From contig DAIRSI010000002.1 of assembly GCA_036804505.1 (NCBI GenBank), forward strand, positions 62,001-126,000: a DNA stretch of 64,000 nt, read 5' to 3'. This document shows positions 8,991 through 17,455 of the stretch, piece by piece. The first letter of the stretch is position 1, and every line of letters begins with the position of its first letter. The notes under the pieces were generated by a model. The model saw only the letters and a program-made list of their open reading frames with translations. It ran no database searches and had not been told where the DNA came from. This DNA comes from Phocaeicola_A sp036804505. Its GTDB lineage: Bacteria; Bacteroidota; Bacteroidia; Bacteroidales; Bacteroidaceae. The position numbers and the translations under genes were made by a program.

Positions 8991-9030
8991 GATCGAGGGG
9001 CATAAACCTTTCGATCTTTTTTTATTTTAT
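8991..9030 (+). terminator. Rho-independent terminator after tRNA cluster
   Basis: The arms GATCGAGGGG and CCTTTCGATC form a 10-bp stem (two G-U pairs) around CATAAA and are followed by a T-rich tract (9017-9030). The stop signal sits directly before the tilS start codon at 9034. Confidence 0.85.
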
Positions 9031-9033
9031 ACC

Positions 9034-10362
9034 ATGACCTTCGAGCAAAAAGTAAATCAATACATAGAATCCAATCATCTGTTTTTGCCGACAGACAAAG
9101 TGTTGGTCACCTTGAGCGGTGGTTCGGATTCCGTATCCTTACTCCTGTCCTTGCTCCACTTGGGCTACTGCTGCGAAGCCGTTCATTGCAACTTTCATCT
9201 GCGCGGAGAGGAATCCATGCGTGATGAGGAATTCTCGCGTCAGTTATGCAAGAAATTGCATGTACCCTTCCATCGTACCGATCTCTATTCCGCCGAATAT
9301 GCCAAAGAGAATCATCTCTCCGTAGAAATGGCAGCACGTGAACAGCGTTATGCTTATTTTGAAACCTTGCGTCAGGAAATCAAAGCTTCGGTCATTGCCG
9401 TAGCACATCATCGGGACGACAGTGTGGAGACTTTCCTCATCAATCTAATCAGAGGCACGGGAATCAACGGACTCAGAGGCATACGGCCGGTCAACGGCAG
9501 GATTGTACGTCCGCTGCTTTGTGTCAGTCGGGAAGAGATACTTTCTTATTTGGAATTCAGATGCCAGGACTATGTGACGGACAGCACTAACCTCGAAGAT
9601 GAATTTACCCGTAACAAGATCCGTCTGAATCTTCTACCGATGCTGAAAGAAATAAACCCGTCAGTATCCGAAAGCATCTTCGAAACTTCTGCGAGACTGG
9701 ACGAGACGGCCGGCATCTATGAGAAAGTCATTCATGAAGGCAAGGCAAAAGTTTTGGAAGGTTCTTCAATAAGCATAGGCAAACTGCTGCAAGAACCGGC
9801 TCCGCAAAGTCTGCTATTTGAAATTCTTTTTCCGCTAGGCTTCAACTCCAGACAGATAAAAACAATTTTTGAAAATCTGGAAGGGCAATCGGGACAACAC
9901 TATTACAGCGAGCAATGGGAAGCGCTGAAAGATAGAGACACTTTGATTCTGACAAGAAAAGAAGAGAAGAGCACCGATACCGAGCTGAAGGAAATTCCAC
10001 TTGCTGGCGGCAACATAGAGTTCGGAAATTTACATCTGAGTATTCAAACATTCTCCATTTCAACGGACTATATTGTTCCGAAAGACAAACGATGTGCCTG
10101 TCTCGATATAGACAAAATAACCCTCCCTCTCACCATCCGCAAAGCCAAACAAGGTGACAAGTTCGTTCCCTTCGGTATGAAAGGAAAAAAACTGTTGAGT
10201 GACTTCATGACCGATTTGAAGTTTCCGCTTACCAGGAAAGAACAACAAACCGTTGTTTGCTGCGGCCAAGAGATTGCCTGGGTCACAGGAGAAAGAACAA
10301 GCGAACTCTATCGAGTAGATAAAAATACTCGAAAAGTTCTATTGATTTCCATGGAAAGCTGA
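9034..10362 (+). CDS. tilS: tRNA(Ile)-lysidine synthase
   Basis: TilS converts C34 of the CAU-anticodon tRNA-Ile to lysidine with ATP and lysine, so that the tRNA reads AUA rather than AUG. The N-terminal PP-loop motif SGGSDS lies at residues 28-33, and the family landmarks AHHRDDSVETFLINLIRGTG and TRNKIRLNLLP are present. The C-terminal TilS domain is visible at LTIRKAKQGDKFVPFGMKGKK. The 442-residue length is normal. The ATG follows the tRNA terminator by a few bases. The last 24 bases overlap convergently with pgl on the other strand. Confidence 0.96.
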   Translation: MTFEQKVNQYIESNHLFLPTDKVLVTLSGGSDSVSLLLSLLHLGYCCEAVHCNFHLRGEESMRDEEFSRQLCKKLHVPFHRTDLYSAEYAKENHLSVEMAAREQRYAYFETLRQEIKASVIAVAHHRDDSVETFLINLIRGTGINGLRGIRPVNGRIVRPLLCVSREEILSYLEFRCQDYVTDSTNLEDEFTRNKIRLNLLPMLKEINPSVSESIFETSARLDETAGIYEKVIHEGKAKVLEGSSISIGKLLQEPAPQSLLFEILFPLGFNSRQIKTIFENLEGQSGQHYYSEQWEALKDRDTLILTRKEEKSTDTELKEIPLAGGNIEFGNLHLSIQTFSISTDYIVPKDKRCACLDIDKITLPLTIRKAKQGDKFVPFGMKGKKLLSDFMTDLKFPLTRKEQQTVVCCGQEIAWVTGERTSELYRVDKNTRKVLLISMES

Positions 10363-11085
10363 TGTACGTTCATCACCCGGCAAGGAGGTCCTCGTAAAGA
10401 CCAAAGCCTCATCTGCCCTACTTAACACGTAAGCAGCGGGAGTCTTGTTCGTTTCGGAATATCCTTTTTTCAAAGCCTCAATCATCTTTTCTTTTCCAAG
10501 TCCCATGATGGGAACAAGCAGAGGCGCACCATTAAGAATGACAGGCCCCGTCATTGTGATGCGATGCTGACAACTCTGCGGATGAACAGATACGGCATAA
10601 GGTCGTGTATCTTGCAACAAAGACATCATGTTTGGAAATATGGATGCCGTATGCGCATCAGCTCCCACCCCCAGGATGATGCAGTCGAATTGCGGCAAGC
10701 CCCTATACTTAGGTACAAGCCGCATGACAAGTTCGGAATAGCGTATGGCTGCTCCTTCAGGTTCTTTCTCACCATAAATACGAAATATATGCTCACTGCT
10801 GATGCCTAAAGGTTCAAACAGCAGTTTGTTGGCATGACCGAAGTTGCTATCATCATCTCCAGGAGGAACACATCGTTCGTCCACCCAAAAGAAACGGAAA
10901 CGGCTCCAATCCATCAAAGTCCTACACTCTTTCGTCCAAAAGGAAAAAAGTTTCTTGGCTGTCTCTCCTCCCGAAAGGGCCAGATAAAACGGCAAGGTCT
11001 TGTCTATATCATCGAAAAGCTCCTTCAGACGATTCGTTACCGCCTGAAGGATATCTTGGTCTTCCCTGTAATTTTCAATCTTCAT
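10339..11085 (-). CDS. pgl: 6-phosphogluconolactonase
   Basis: Hydrolyses 6-phosphoglucono-1,5-lactone in the oxidative pentose phosphate pathway (DevB/Pgl type). Motifs seen are LALSGGETAKKLFSFW near the N-terminus, FFWVDERCVPPGDDDSNF in the centre and GVGADAHTASIFPN, which holds the catalytic region, and then the late MTGPVILNGAPLLVPIMG. At 248 residues it has the usual length. Its start overlaps the zwf stop, and gnd lies upstream, so gnd-zwf-pgl is one transcript. The 3' end overlaps tilS convergently by 24 bases. Confidence 0.95.
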   Translation of the reverse strand: MKIENYREDQDILQAVTNRLKELFDDIDKTLPFYLALSGGETAKKLFSFWTKECRTLMDWSRFRFFWVDERCVPPGDDDSNFGHANKLLFEPLGISSEHIFRIYGEKEPEGAAIRYSELVMRLVPKYRGLPQFDCIILGVGADAHTASIFPNMMSLLQDTRPYAVSVHPQSCQHRITMTGPVILNGAPLLVPIMGLGKEKMIEALKKGYSETNKTPAAYVLSRADEALVFTRTSLPGDERTSAFHGNQ

Positions 11086-12562
11086 GATTCATCATATTTT
11101 TGGTGCACGGACAGTCTGCCATTTCGGGCATATCCAACTGTTGCTTTTCCTTGGGCCCATTCTCACCGCCTTCATAAAAGAAGAGATTCTGCTCTCCTTC
11201 CTCTTTCCAATGCGCCAGGATAGGATCAATAATCGTCCAACTGGCTTCGAGGGCATCACTGCGTGAATACAAAGTGGAATCACCCAGCATGGCATCCAAT
11301 AGCAGACGCTCGTAAGCATCCGGCAAACGCTCTTTGGATAAAGAATCATACCGGAAGTTCATCCCTACCTGTCGAACGGTGAATCCTGCACCGGGGATTT
11401 TCAGTCCAAACTTCAAGGTAATGCTTTCATCAGGCTGAATGCGGATGGTGAGCTTGTTACAGGATGTTCCGGAACACTGCCCCACAAAAAGCTGATGGGG
11501 AGTCGATTTGAAGTTGATGGCAATCTCTGATGTCTTTTCGGGCAGTTTTTTCCCCGTATAGATATAGAAAGGAACGCCGCTCCAACGCCAATTGTCAATG
11601 AACATCTTCATGGCAACGTATGTTTCCGTAGTCGATTCCGGGGAAACATTCGGTTCTTTGCGATAGCCATTGTACTGTCCGCGAACAATGTTTTTGTCCA
11701 CATCTTCAGGCGAATAGGCATGCAGCGAACGGAACACCTTCACAATCTCGTCACGGATTGGTTCCGGATCGAAAGAAGAAGGCGACTCCATGGCTGTGAA
11801 AGCCATCAGTTGCATCAGGTGATTCTGAATCATATCTCTCAGGGCACCTGCCCCGTCATAATACTTGCCGCGGTTCTCCACACCCAAGGTCTCGGTAGCG
11901 CTGATTTCTACGGAATCTATGTAATTACGATTCCACAGAGGTTCGAAGATTCCGTTGGAGAAGCGCAGGACCAAAATGTTCTGAACCGTTTCCTTCCCCA
12001 AATAATGGTCTATTCGATAAATCTCTTTTTCCTTGAAAATGGCTGACAAATGTTTATTGAGATATCTGGCAGTATCCAGACTCGTTCCGAAAGGTTTTTC
12101 AACGATAATTCGGCGCCATCCGTCCTCGGCATTGGTATGGTTCAACTGATTCTCCTGCAGGAAAGTAGGTATCCTTTCATACATCAACGGAGGAGTTGCC
12201 AGATAATAAATAATTCTGTCGGGCAATTGTTCCTGCTTCTGCACCTCATAAATTTTCTCCCTCAGCTTTACGTATTCGGCAGATTGAGTGGAATCGAAAG
12301 CTGCATAGAAGAGTCTCTGCAGGAAAGTCCGGATGGTTTCCTCATTAGTCTCCTTTCCCTTCAGGGCTTCCCTGATATGCATGTCGGCCCAAGTACGGTA
12401 TTCTTCATCCGAATAAAGAGTACGTGCAGCACCGAGAATACAGAATCTTTCGGGCAGAAGATCCTTCACATGCAATTCATAAAGCGCAGGCAACAACTTG
12501 CGGGCGGTCAGGTCTCCGGAAGCTCCGAAGATGACCAGCATTTGGTCCTTAATATTCTTCAT
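11075..12562 (-). CDS. zwf: Glucose-6-phosphate 1-dehydrogenase
   Basis: First enzyme of the oxidative pentose phosphate pathway, reducing NADP+ (or NAD+). The nucleotide-binding motif VIFGASGDLTARKL is at the N-terminus, EKPFGTS is present, and the active-site segment RIDHYLGKETVQNIL is intact. The start at 12562 (MKNIKDQM, 495 residues) is chosen because it fits the family length and follows the gnd stop by a few bases. An ATG at 12574 overlapping the end of gnd is the alternative. A longer frame would run back into gnd and is unlikely. Confidence 0.95.
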   Translation of the reverse strand: MKNIKDQMLVIFGASGDLTARKLLPALYELHVKDLLPERFCILGAARTLYSDEEYRTWADMHIREALKGKETNEETIRTFLQRLFYAAFDSTQSAEYVKLREKIYEVQKQEQLPDRIIYYLATPPLMYERIPTFLQENQLNHTNAEDGWRRIIVEKPFGTSLDTARYLNKHLSAIFKEKEIYRIDHYLGKETVQNILVLRFSNGIFEPLWNRNYIDSVEISATETLGVENRGKYYDGAGALRDMIQNHLMQLMAFTAMESPSSFDPEPIRDEIVKVFRSLHAYSPEDVDKNIVRGQYNGYRKEPNVSPESTTETYVAMKMFIDNWRWSGVPFYIYTGKKLPEKTSEIAINFKSTPHQLFVGQCSGTSCNKLTIRIQPDESITLKFGLKIPGAGFTVRQVGMNFRYDSLSKERLPDAYERLLLDAMLGDSTLYSRSDALEASWTIIDPILAHWKEEGEQNLFFYEGGENGPKEKQQLDMPEMADCPCTKNMMNHED

Positions 12563-12566
12563 GGCT

Positions 12567-14018
12567 TTAAGCATTATATGTTCCCGAAACCGTATTACCA
12601 CCTTTACCGGTCCAGTTGGTATGAAAGAACTCTCCCCTCTGCCTGTCGGTACGTTCGTAAGTGTGGGCTCCAAAATAATCACGCTGAGCCTGTATGAGGT
12701 TGGCCGAAGAATGCAACGTGCGCAACCCGTCGAAATAACTCAAGGCAGCACTCATGGCTGGAAGAGCAACGCCTCCCGAAATACCGTCGGACACTACTTT
12801 TCTCCAGGCAGGCAAGGAAGTTTTTATCGTGCTGACAAAGAAATCATCGAACAGAAGATTCTCCAAATCCGGATTTTTATCATAAGATTCAGTGATCTTT
12901 TGCAAAAATACGGAACGGATAATGCACCCGTTACGCCAGATGCGAGCAATGACTCCCAAATTGAGATTCCAGCCGTAATGTCCGGAAGCACGGTGCAAAA
13001 GGGAAAAACCTTGTGCATAGGAAACAATTTTCGCTGCATACAAAGCCTGCCTTACTTCCTCCACGCTTACAGCAGACGGGCTTTCCTCCGGATCCTGATA
13101 CAGAGACGATGCCGTTCTTCTGTCATCCAACTGTGCCGACAACGAGCGGGCCAATACGGCTTCGGTAATGAGCGTCAACGGATCACTTTCGTCCAAAGCT
13201 GCAATAGCACTCCATTTGCCGGTACCCTTCTGTCCTGCCGTATCCAGAATACGGTCAAGAAGCATAGACCCGTCAGCATCACGATACCGTAAAATGTCAG
13301 CTGTTATTTTTACCAGGAAGCTGTTCAGCTCACCTTTATTCCACTCGGCAAAGACATCTGCCATCTTCTCATTTTCCAAATCCAACCGTCGTTTCAGGAA
13401 AGAATATGTTTCAGCAATCAACTGCATGTCGCCATACTCTATTCCGTTATGAACCGTCTTTACAAAATGACCGGCAGCACCACTGCCCACCCACTCGCAG
13501 CAAGGCGTACCGTCTTCCAACTTTGCCGAGATATCCTGAAATATATCTTTTACCAGAGGCCAAGCCTCTTCGGAACCTCCGGGCATGATGGAAGGTCCGT
13601 TCAAGGCTCCTTCTTCACCTCCCGAGATACCCGTACCTATGAAATACAATCCTTTCTCCTCCAGATATTTCACCCGTCTCTCCGTATCATGAAAATCAGA
13701 ATTTCCACCGTCGATAATCACATCACCCGGTGACAAATGAGGCAACAACTGCGAAATGAGTTCGTCCACAGGCGAACCGGATTTCACCATCATCATAATC
13801 TTCCGGGGAGTCTCCACGGATGCCGCCAGCTCTTCAATAGTATGTGCACCGATGAATTTTTTATCCTTGCCCCGTCCGTTGACGAAACGATCCACAACGC
13901 CTTCTTCTCCCGGGAAAGAACGGTTATACACGGCAACCGTATATCCCTTGCTCTCCATATTTAATGCCAGGTTTTCGCCCATCACGGCCAACCCAATTAA
14001 TCCGATGTTTGCTTTCAT
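12567..14018 (-). CDS. gnd: 6-phosphogluconate dehydrogenase (decarboxylating)
   Basis: Oxidises 6-phosphogluconate to ribulose 5-phosphate. Seen are the Rossmann motif GLIGLAVMGENLALNM, GGNSDFHDTERR, GTGISGGEEGA and the catalytic segment HFVKTVHNGIEYGDMQ. The C-terminal dimer tail ends HTYERTDRQRGEFFHTNW. The start MKANIGLIG at 14018 is chosen because an upstream in-frame ATG would overlap the predicted promoter. The 483-residue length is normal. First gene of gnd-zwf-pgl. Confidence 0.96.
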   Translation of the reverse strand: MKANIGLIGLAVMGENLALNMESKGYTVAVYNRSFPGEEGVVDRFVNGRGKDKKFIGAHTIEELAASVETPRKIMMMVKSGSPVDELISQLLPHLSPGDVIIDGGNSDFHDTERRVKYLEEKGLYFIGTGISGGEEGALNGPSIMPGGSEEAWPLVKDIFQDISAKLEDGTPCCEWVGSGAAGHFVKTVHNGIEYGDMQLIAETYSFLKRRLDLENEKMADVFAEWNKGELNSFLVKITADILRYRDADGSMLLDRILDTAGQKGTGKWSAIAALDESDPLTLITEAVLARSLSAQLDDRRTASSLYQDPEESPSAVSVEEVRQALYAAKIVSYAQGFSLLHRASGHYGWNLNLGVIARIWRNGCIIRSVFLQKITESYDKNPDLENLLFDDFFVSTIKTSLPAWRKVVSDGISGGVALPAMSAALSYFDGLRTLHSSANLIQAQRDYFGAHTYERTDRQRGEFFHTNWTGKGGNTVSGTYNA

Positions 14019-14042
14019 ACCTTTTTTTATTTGGTTATGTCG

Positions 14043-14072
14043 CAAAGATAGCCGATATTCCCGAAATACAAA
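14043..14072 (-). promoter_or_regulatory. Predicted promoter of gnd-zwf-pgl
   Basis: On the minus strand TATCTTTG (complement of 14043-14050) is an exact TAnnTTTG box, and TTTG (complement of 14069-14072) lies 18 bases upstream. The predicted start leaves a leader of about 18 bases to the gnd ATG at 14018. Confidence 0.7.
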
Positions 14073-14134
14073 ATGATCGTTCTTCCTTTTGAGATGGCAG
14101 GATTACACGATTTCAGCTCACATCGCTCAATCGT

Positions 14135-15475
14135 TTATAAAGCACCATCTATCTCGGATGATTTTGTTTCATTATTTGAGGATGGATTATACTCGACATT
14201 TTCTATTTTAAATACTACGGGATTGTCCCAAAGGTTATTCGTATAGAACCTTTGGCCATTGACAGCACTGATTACCAGTCCTAAGGGTGAAGCGTCCATT
14301 CGGATAGAAGCATCGAAGTTCTCTCTGTATTCCACCAGCCTGCTGTCATATCCCAGTATACTGACTTTTGTCTTGTCGCTACCCTTCATCGACTTTATAA
14401 TAAACTCTTTGCGCTCACCATATTTCCAATCGGTATTGGTCACGAAAGCATATACACATTTATTGTCTTTTGATTTCGCGAACCAGATATCACCTTCGTG
14501 CGTGATGTTCCACGGACGGGTGTCATGTATGGATTCTCCGTTGGCAAAATGCCATAAAGCCACTTCGCGAAGACGCGACTCCTCGTCAATCTGTATCTCT
14601 CCATTCGGTTTAGGGCCTACGTTCAAGAGGAAGTTCCCTCCCTTGGCACGAATCTCAATCAGTTTGTTGATAATCTCCTTCCCTGTCTTGAAATGGTCGT
14701 TTGTAGGCTTGTACTGCCAATCTGTGCCCATCGTATAACAAGATTCCCATGGACCCGGTATTCCCTTGTCGGGCGTTTTCTGTTCCGGAGTCACGATTTG
14801 TCCTCTAGTGACCATAATCCCCGGCTGCAGCTTCCAGGCATATTCCTTCAACCCTTCGGCAGGACCGTCAAAGAAGATGATGTCGATTTTTCCGTAATGC
14901 GTCAGCAATTCTTTTATCTGTTCCTTGTCATGGGCCATGAGTTCCGGATTGTTCTCAGGATAATGCATTTTGTTTTGCAGTCTCCCTATTGGAATATTCT
15001 GTTTGTGCAACACCCAGAAATCCTCAGGCGAGAAATAGAAACCGATGGCAATTCCCTGCTTCCTGAAAGCATTCACCACTTCGCGGGTAATGTCGCGTTT
15101 GAAAGGCGTATTCATAATGTTGAAATCCGTTGTCTTTGTATCGAACATACAAAAGCCTGAATGATGCTTGGTAGTAAACACCACATACTTCACCCCTGCC
15201 AGCTTTGCAAGGACAGCCCATTCATCGGGGTCGAATTTCTTGGGATTGAACGTCTTGGGCAGTTCGTTGAAGAACCTGTCACAATAATCAGTCGAGGCTC
15301 CCGACAGGGAATGACTGATCACGGCGCCTAATTGGGAATCGACACTCCAATGGATGAACAGCCCGAAACCCATATCGATAAAGGACTGCTCCGATTCTTT
15401 CTTGTTACCCGGTTGCTGTGCAGAAATGGAGATGAACAAGAAAAGGCATGATAACGTAAGAAATATTCTTTTCAT
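14135..15475 (-). CDS. GH29 alpha-L-fucosidase, secreted (copy 1 in PUL 1)
   Basis: Retaining exo-fucosidase family. The signal peptide MKRIFLTLSCLFLFISISA is followed by the GH29 barrel: GFGLFIHWSVDSQLGAV, VFTTKHHSGFCMFDTK, and the strand THYGKIDIIFFDGPAEG, whose FFDG segment corresponds to the nucleophile Asp region. RAKGGNFLLNVGPKPNGEI closes the catalytic domain, and a short beta-sandwich follows. Length (446) is typical of Bacteroides GH29. A paralogue lies at 30559-31917. Last gene of PUL 1, separated from the GH105 fusion by the 22-bp repeat array. A TAGCTTTG box at 15528-15535 (minus strand) could give it its own promoter. Confidence 0.9.
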   Translation of the reverse strand: MKRIFLTLSCLFLFISISAQQPGNKKESEQSFIDMGFGLFIHWSVDSQLGAVISHSLSGASTDYCDRFFNELPKTFNPKKFDPDEWAVLAKLAGVKYVVFTTKHHSGFCMFDTKTTDFNIMNTPFKRDITREVVNAFRKQGIAIGFYFSPEDFWVLHKQNIPIGRLQNKMHYPENNPELMAHDKEQIKELLTHYGKIDIIFFDGPAEGLKEYAWKLQPGIMVTRGQIVTPEQKTPDKGIPGPWESCYTMGTDWQYKPTNDHFKTGKEIINKLIEIRAKGGNFLLNVGPKPNGEIQIDEESRLREVALWHFANGESIHDTRPWNITHEGDIWFAKSKDNKCVYAFVTNTDWKYGERKEFIIKSMKGSDKTKVSILGYDSRLVEYRENFDASIRMDASPLGLVISAVNGQRFYTNNLWDNPVVFKIENVEYNPSSNNETKSSEIDGAL

Positions 15476-15548
15476 AAGTATCTAATGTTTATTTACTTTA
15501 CTAAGCGAATCTTATTATTTTTACAGGCAAAGCTAAGTGCTTAACGCC

Positions 15549-15658
15549 CTAAGATTTGTGCGTCGGACTGCAAGCTGACGCGCGTCGGCTTGCAGTCCGA
15601 CGCGTTGCCGACTGCAGTGCAACGCGTGTCACACTGCAATGCAACGCCTTAATCTTAG
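15549..15658. repeat. Array of four 22-bp palindromic units with closing inverted repeat
   Basis: Four contiguous 22-bp units occupy 15560-15581, 15582-15603, 15604-15625 and 15626-15647. Each keeps G at unit position 1, C at 5, TGCA at 10-13 and ACGC at 19-22, and each is itself close to palindromic. Unit 2 is the reverse complement of unit 1 with one change. CTAAGATT (15549-15556) and AATCTTAG (15651-15658) close the array as a perfect inverted repeat. It lies between the SGNH-GH105 gene and the GH29 gene. There are no unique spacers, so it is not a CRISPR. A second array of the same size and period lies near 52.3 kb. Confidence 0.85.
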
Positions 15659-15718
15659 TTACATAAAAGGTTAATGTCAGTGAGGAAAGGAGTTAGCCTT
15701 ACGCAATACATCTACTAT

Positions 15719-17446
15719 TTATTTACTCAGCAAAGCATAAGCACACCAAAGCACAGGAGCTTGCCCATGATAATCTCCGGCAACCCTGGGGCGGTCATAA
15801 TAATACTGCTTGTCATTCTTCTTGTTGGTTCCTACGCACACTTCCGTGACGTCTCCATTAGCATTGATGTAGTTCACCAACGAAAGCCAAGCCCTCCTTG
15901 CAGCCGGAGTATATTCCTTTGCATCCAGCCAACCGTGTTTCACCCCGAGAATCATGGCATAAGCAAACATGCCGGTGCCGGAAGTCTCAGGCCAGAATCC
16001 GGGTTCATCGACCAATTGGTTCCACATACCGTCGGCTCCTTGATAAGTCTTGAGGTTCTTCATCATCTTTCGGTAGCCCTCCAGAATACGGGCACGATAG
16101 CTATTGTTCCCGGGCAAAGCCAGAAGCAACTCGGCCATGCCTGCTGCCATCCATCCGTTGCCTCTTGCCCAGAAATAAGGTACATCTTCTGCATGACAGA
16201 AAAGGCCATTCGGCTTTTGAAGTTCATCCAGATACATCACCATTTCCTTGGCTGCACGGTTGATGTATTTCGGATTCTTCGTGGCACGATAGGCCTGTGC
16301 CTGTACAATGGTAATCATAAACATATCGTCAATCCAAAGACGGGTTTCCCACGAATAGCCCTTCTTTGCCCATGCCTTCGCTTCGGCCGTAGCGTCCGAC
16401 GGTACTTGCCATTGAGTATCCGCATAAGGAAGCCCCAGACGATAGTAACGTTTGTCACCAGTTACCTTATAGAACTCCAAAGGCAGACTTCCGAACATAT
16501 TCAAATCCACATGATTCATGATGGGCTGATAGGATTTCTCCTTGCCGAATAAAGGTTCAAAACGATTCTGGAGTTCGGCTATCAGTTCATTGTCATGGGC
16601 AACTTCTGCATAGCGCAATGCCCCGAGCCACGTGCAGACTTCTGCATAATGAATCCACTTGCCTCCATGAAGGAAATGCTGGCCCGGTATGAAGTGATAG
16701 CCCAGTTTCTTTCCCACTTCCTGAGGCGTGTAACCTTCCGGAAAGTAAGTGAGTCCTTCATCCTTGCCCAATGAGCTCAATATTTCATCAGATACCCTGT
16801 TAGCCAAAGCTTTTGTTCCTAATGCATTCGGATGTGTTCCGTCACCACCAACATAATAAGCGGGATTCCGCGAGATGACAGAAAACAAATCATTGGTCTT
16901 CACTTCCGGCTTGTCGCTGAAATAATCCGAAGCTATCTTGTTGCGTACCTTGATGCGTTCCGTTCTGCTTTCAAACTCCCGCATCCCTACACCTTGTCTC
17001 ACCGGCGTGGTGGAAGCCCAGATGAACTTGGCCTGAGGGGCATTCTTCTTTATTGTCTCAAAATAGGAAGGAAAAGCCTTGGCATATTCATCTTCGGTAT
17101 AGGCCCATCCGTGCATCCCGTTATTGAAGTGTACCACATCAAATTTATACTGGTGCATCAGCATCGAGATTTCCTCGAGCAGGGCTGGATCACCAATGGA
17201 CTTGGAAGAGGCAAATCTCACTACATTCGCCTTGCCTTCCAGTTGTTTCTCCACCTCCTTATTGTACAAGCGCGTGATGGAATTACCTATCAGCAACACG
17301 TGGGGAAGTTTCGTATCATTCGTCCTGGGTGACCAGATATCCAGCCACTCAATTGATTCACGCTTCGGTGTAACAGTATTCTGGGCGTCAACAGTTTGAA
17401 AGCCCAGTAGCAGTATTAATACGTATAGTAATCTTCTCATATTCAT
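15719..17446 (-). CDS. SGNH-hydrolase / GH105 fusion enzyme
   Basis: A secreted two-domain protein of 575 residues. After a signal peptide (RRLLYVLILLLGFQTVDA), residues about 30-235 form an SGNH (GDSL-type) hydrolase with block I HVLLIGNSITR, an HFNNGMHGW segment and the catalytic Asp/His in GGDGTHPNALG. Residues about 255-575 form a GH105/GH88-like (alpha/alpha)6 domain with the acid residue region LWIDDMFMITIVQAQAY and ARGNGWMAAGMAELL. GH105 enzymes hydrolyse unsaturated uronyl ends made by polysaccharide lyases. The SGNH half is probably a deacetylase or esterase acting on the same oligosaccharide. Middle of PUL 1. Confidence 0.85.
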   Translation of the reverse strand: MNMRRLLYVLILLLGFQTVDAQNTVTPKRESIEWLDIWSPRTNDTKLPHVLLIGNSITRLYNKEVEKQLEGKANVVRFASSKSIGDPALLEEISMLMHQYKFDVVHFNNGMHGWAYTEDEYAKAFPSYFETIKKNAPQAKFIWASTTPVRQGVGMREFESRTERIKVRNKIASDYFSDKPEVKTNDLFSVISRNPAYYVGGDGTHPNALGTKALANRVSDEILSSLGKDEGLTYFPEGYTPQEVGKKLGYHFIPGQHFLHGGKWIHYAEVCTWLGALRYAEVAHDNELIAELQNRFEPLFGKEKSYQPIMNHVDLNMFGSLPLEFYKVTGDKRYYRLGLPYADTQWQVPSDATAEAKAWAKKGYSWETRLWIDDMFMITIVQAQAYRATKNPKYINRAAKEMVMYLDELQKPNGLFCHAEDVPYFWARGNGWMAAGMAELLLALPGNNSYRARILEGYRKMMKNLKTYQGADGMWNQLVDEPGFWPETSGTGMFAYAMILGVKHGWLDAKEYTPAARRAWLSLVNYINANGDVTEVCVGTNKKNDKQYYYDRPRVAGDYHGQAPVLWCAYALLSK

Positions 17447-17455
17447 AACATCTCA

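Noticed and set aside
12498..13292. 264-codon plus-strand frame
   Set aside because: Antisense to gnd, whose motifs are intact.
15560..15647. Possible CRISPR array
   Set aside because: Units are contiguous at 22 bp with no unique spacers and no cas genes nearby; same for 52311-52398.
15674..16552. 292-codon plus-strand frame
   Set aside because: Opposite the GH105 domain of the fusion gene, without a start context or recognisable motif.
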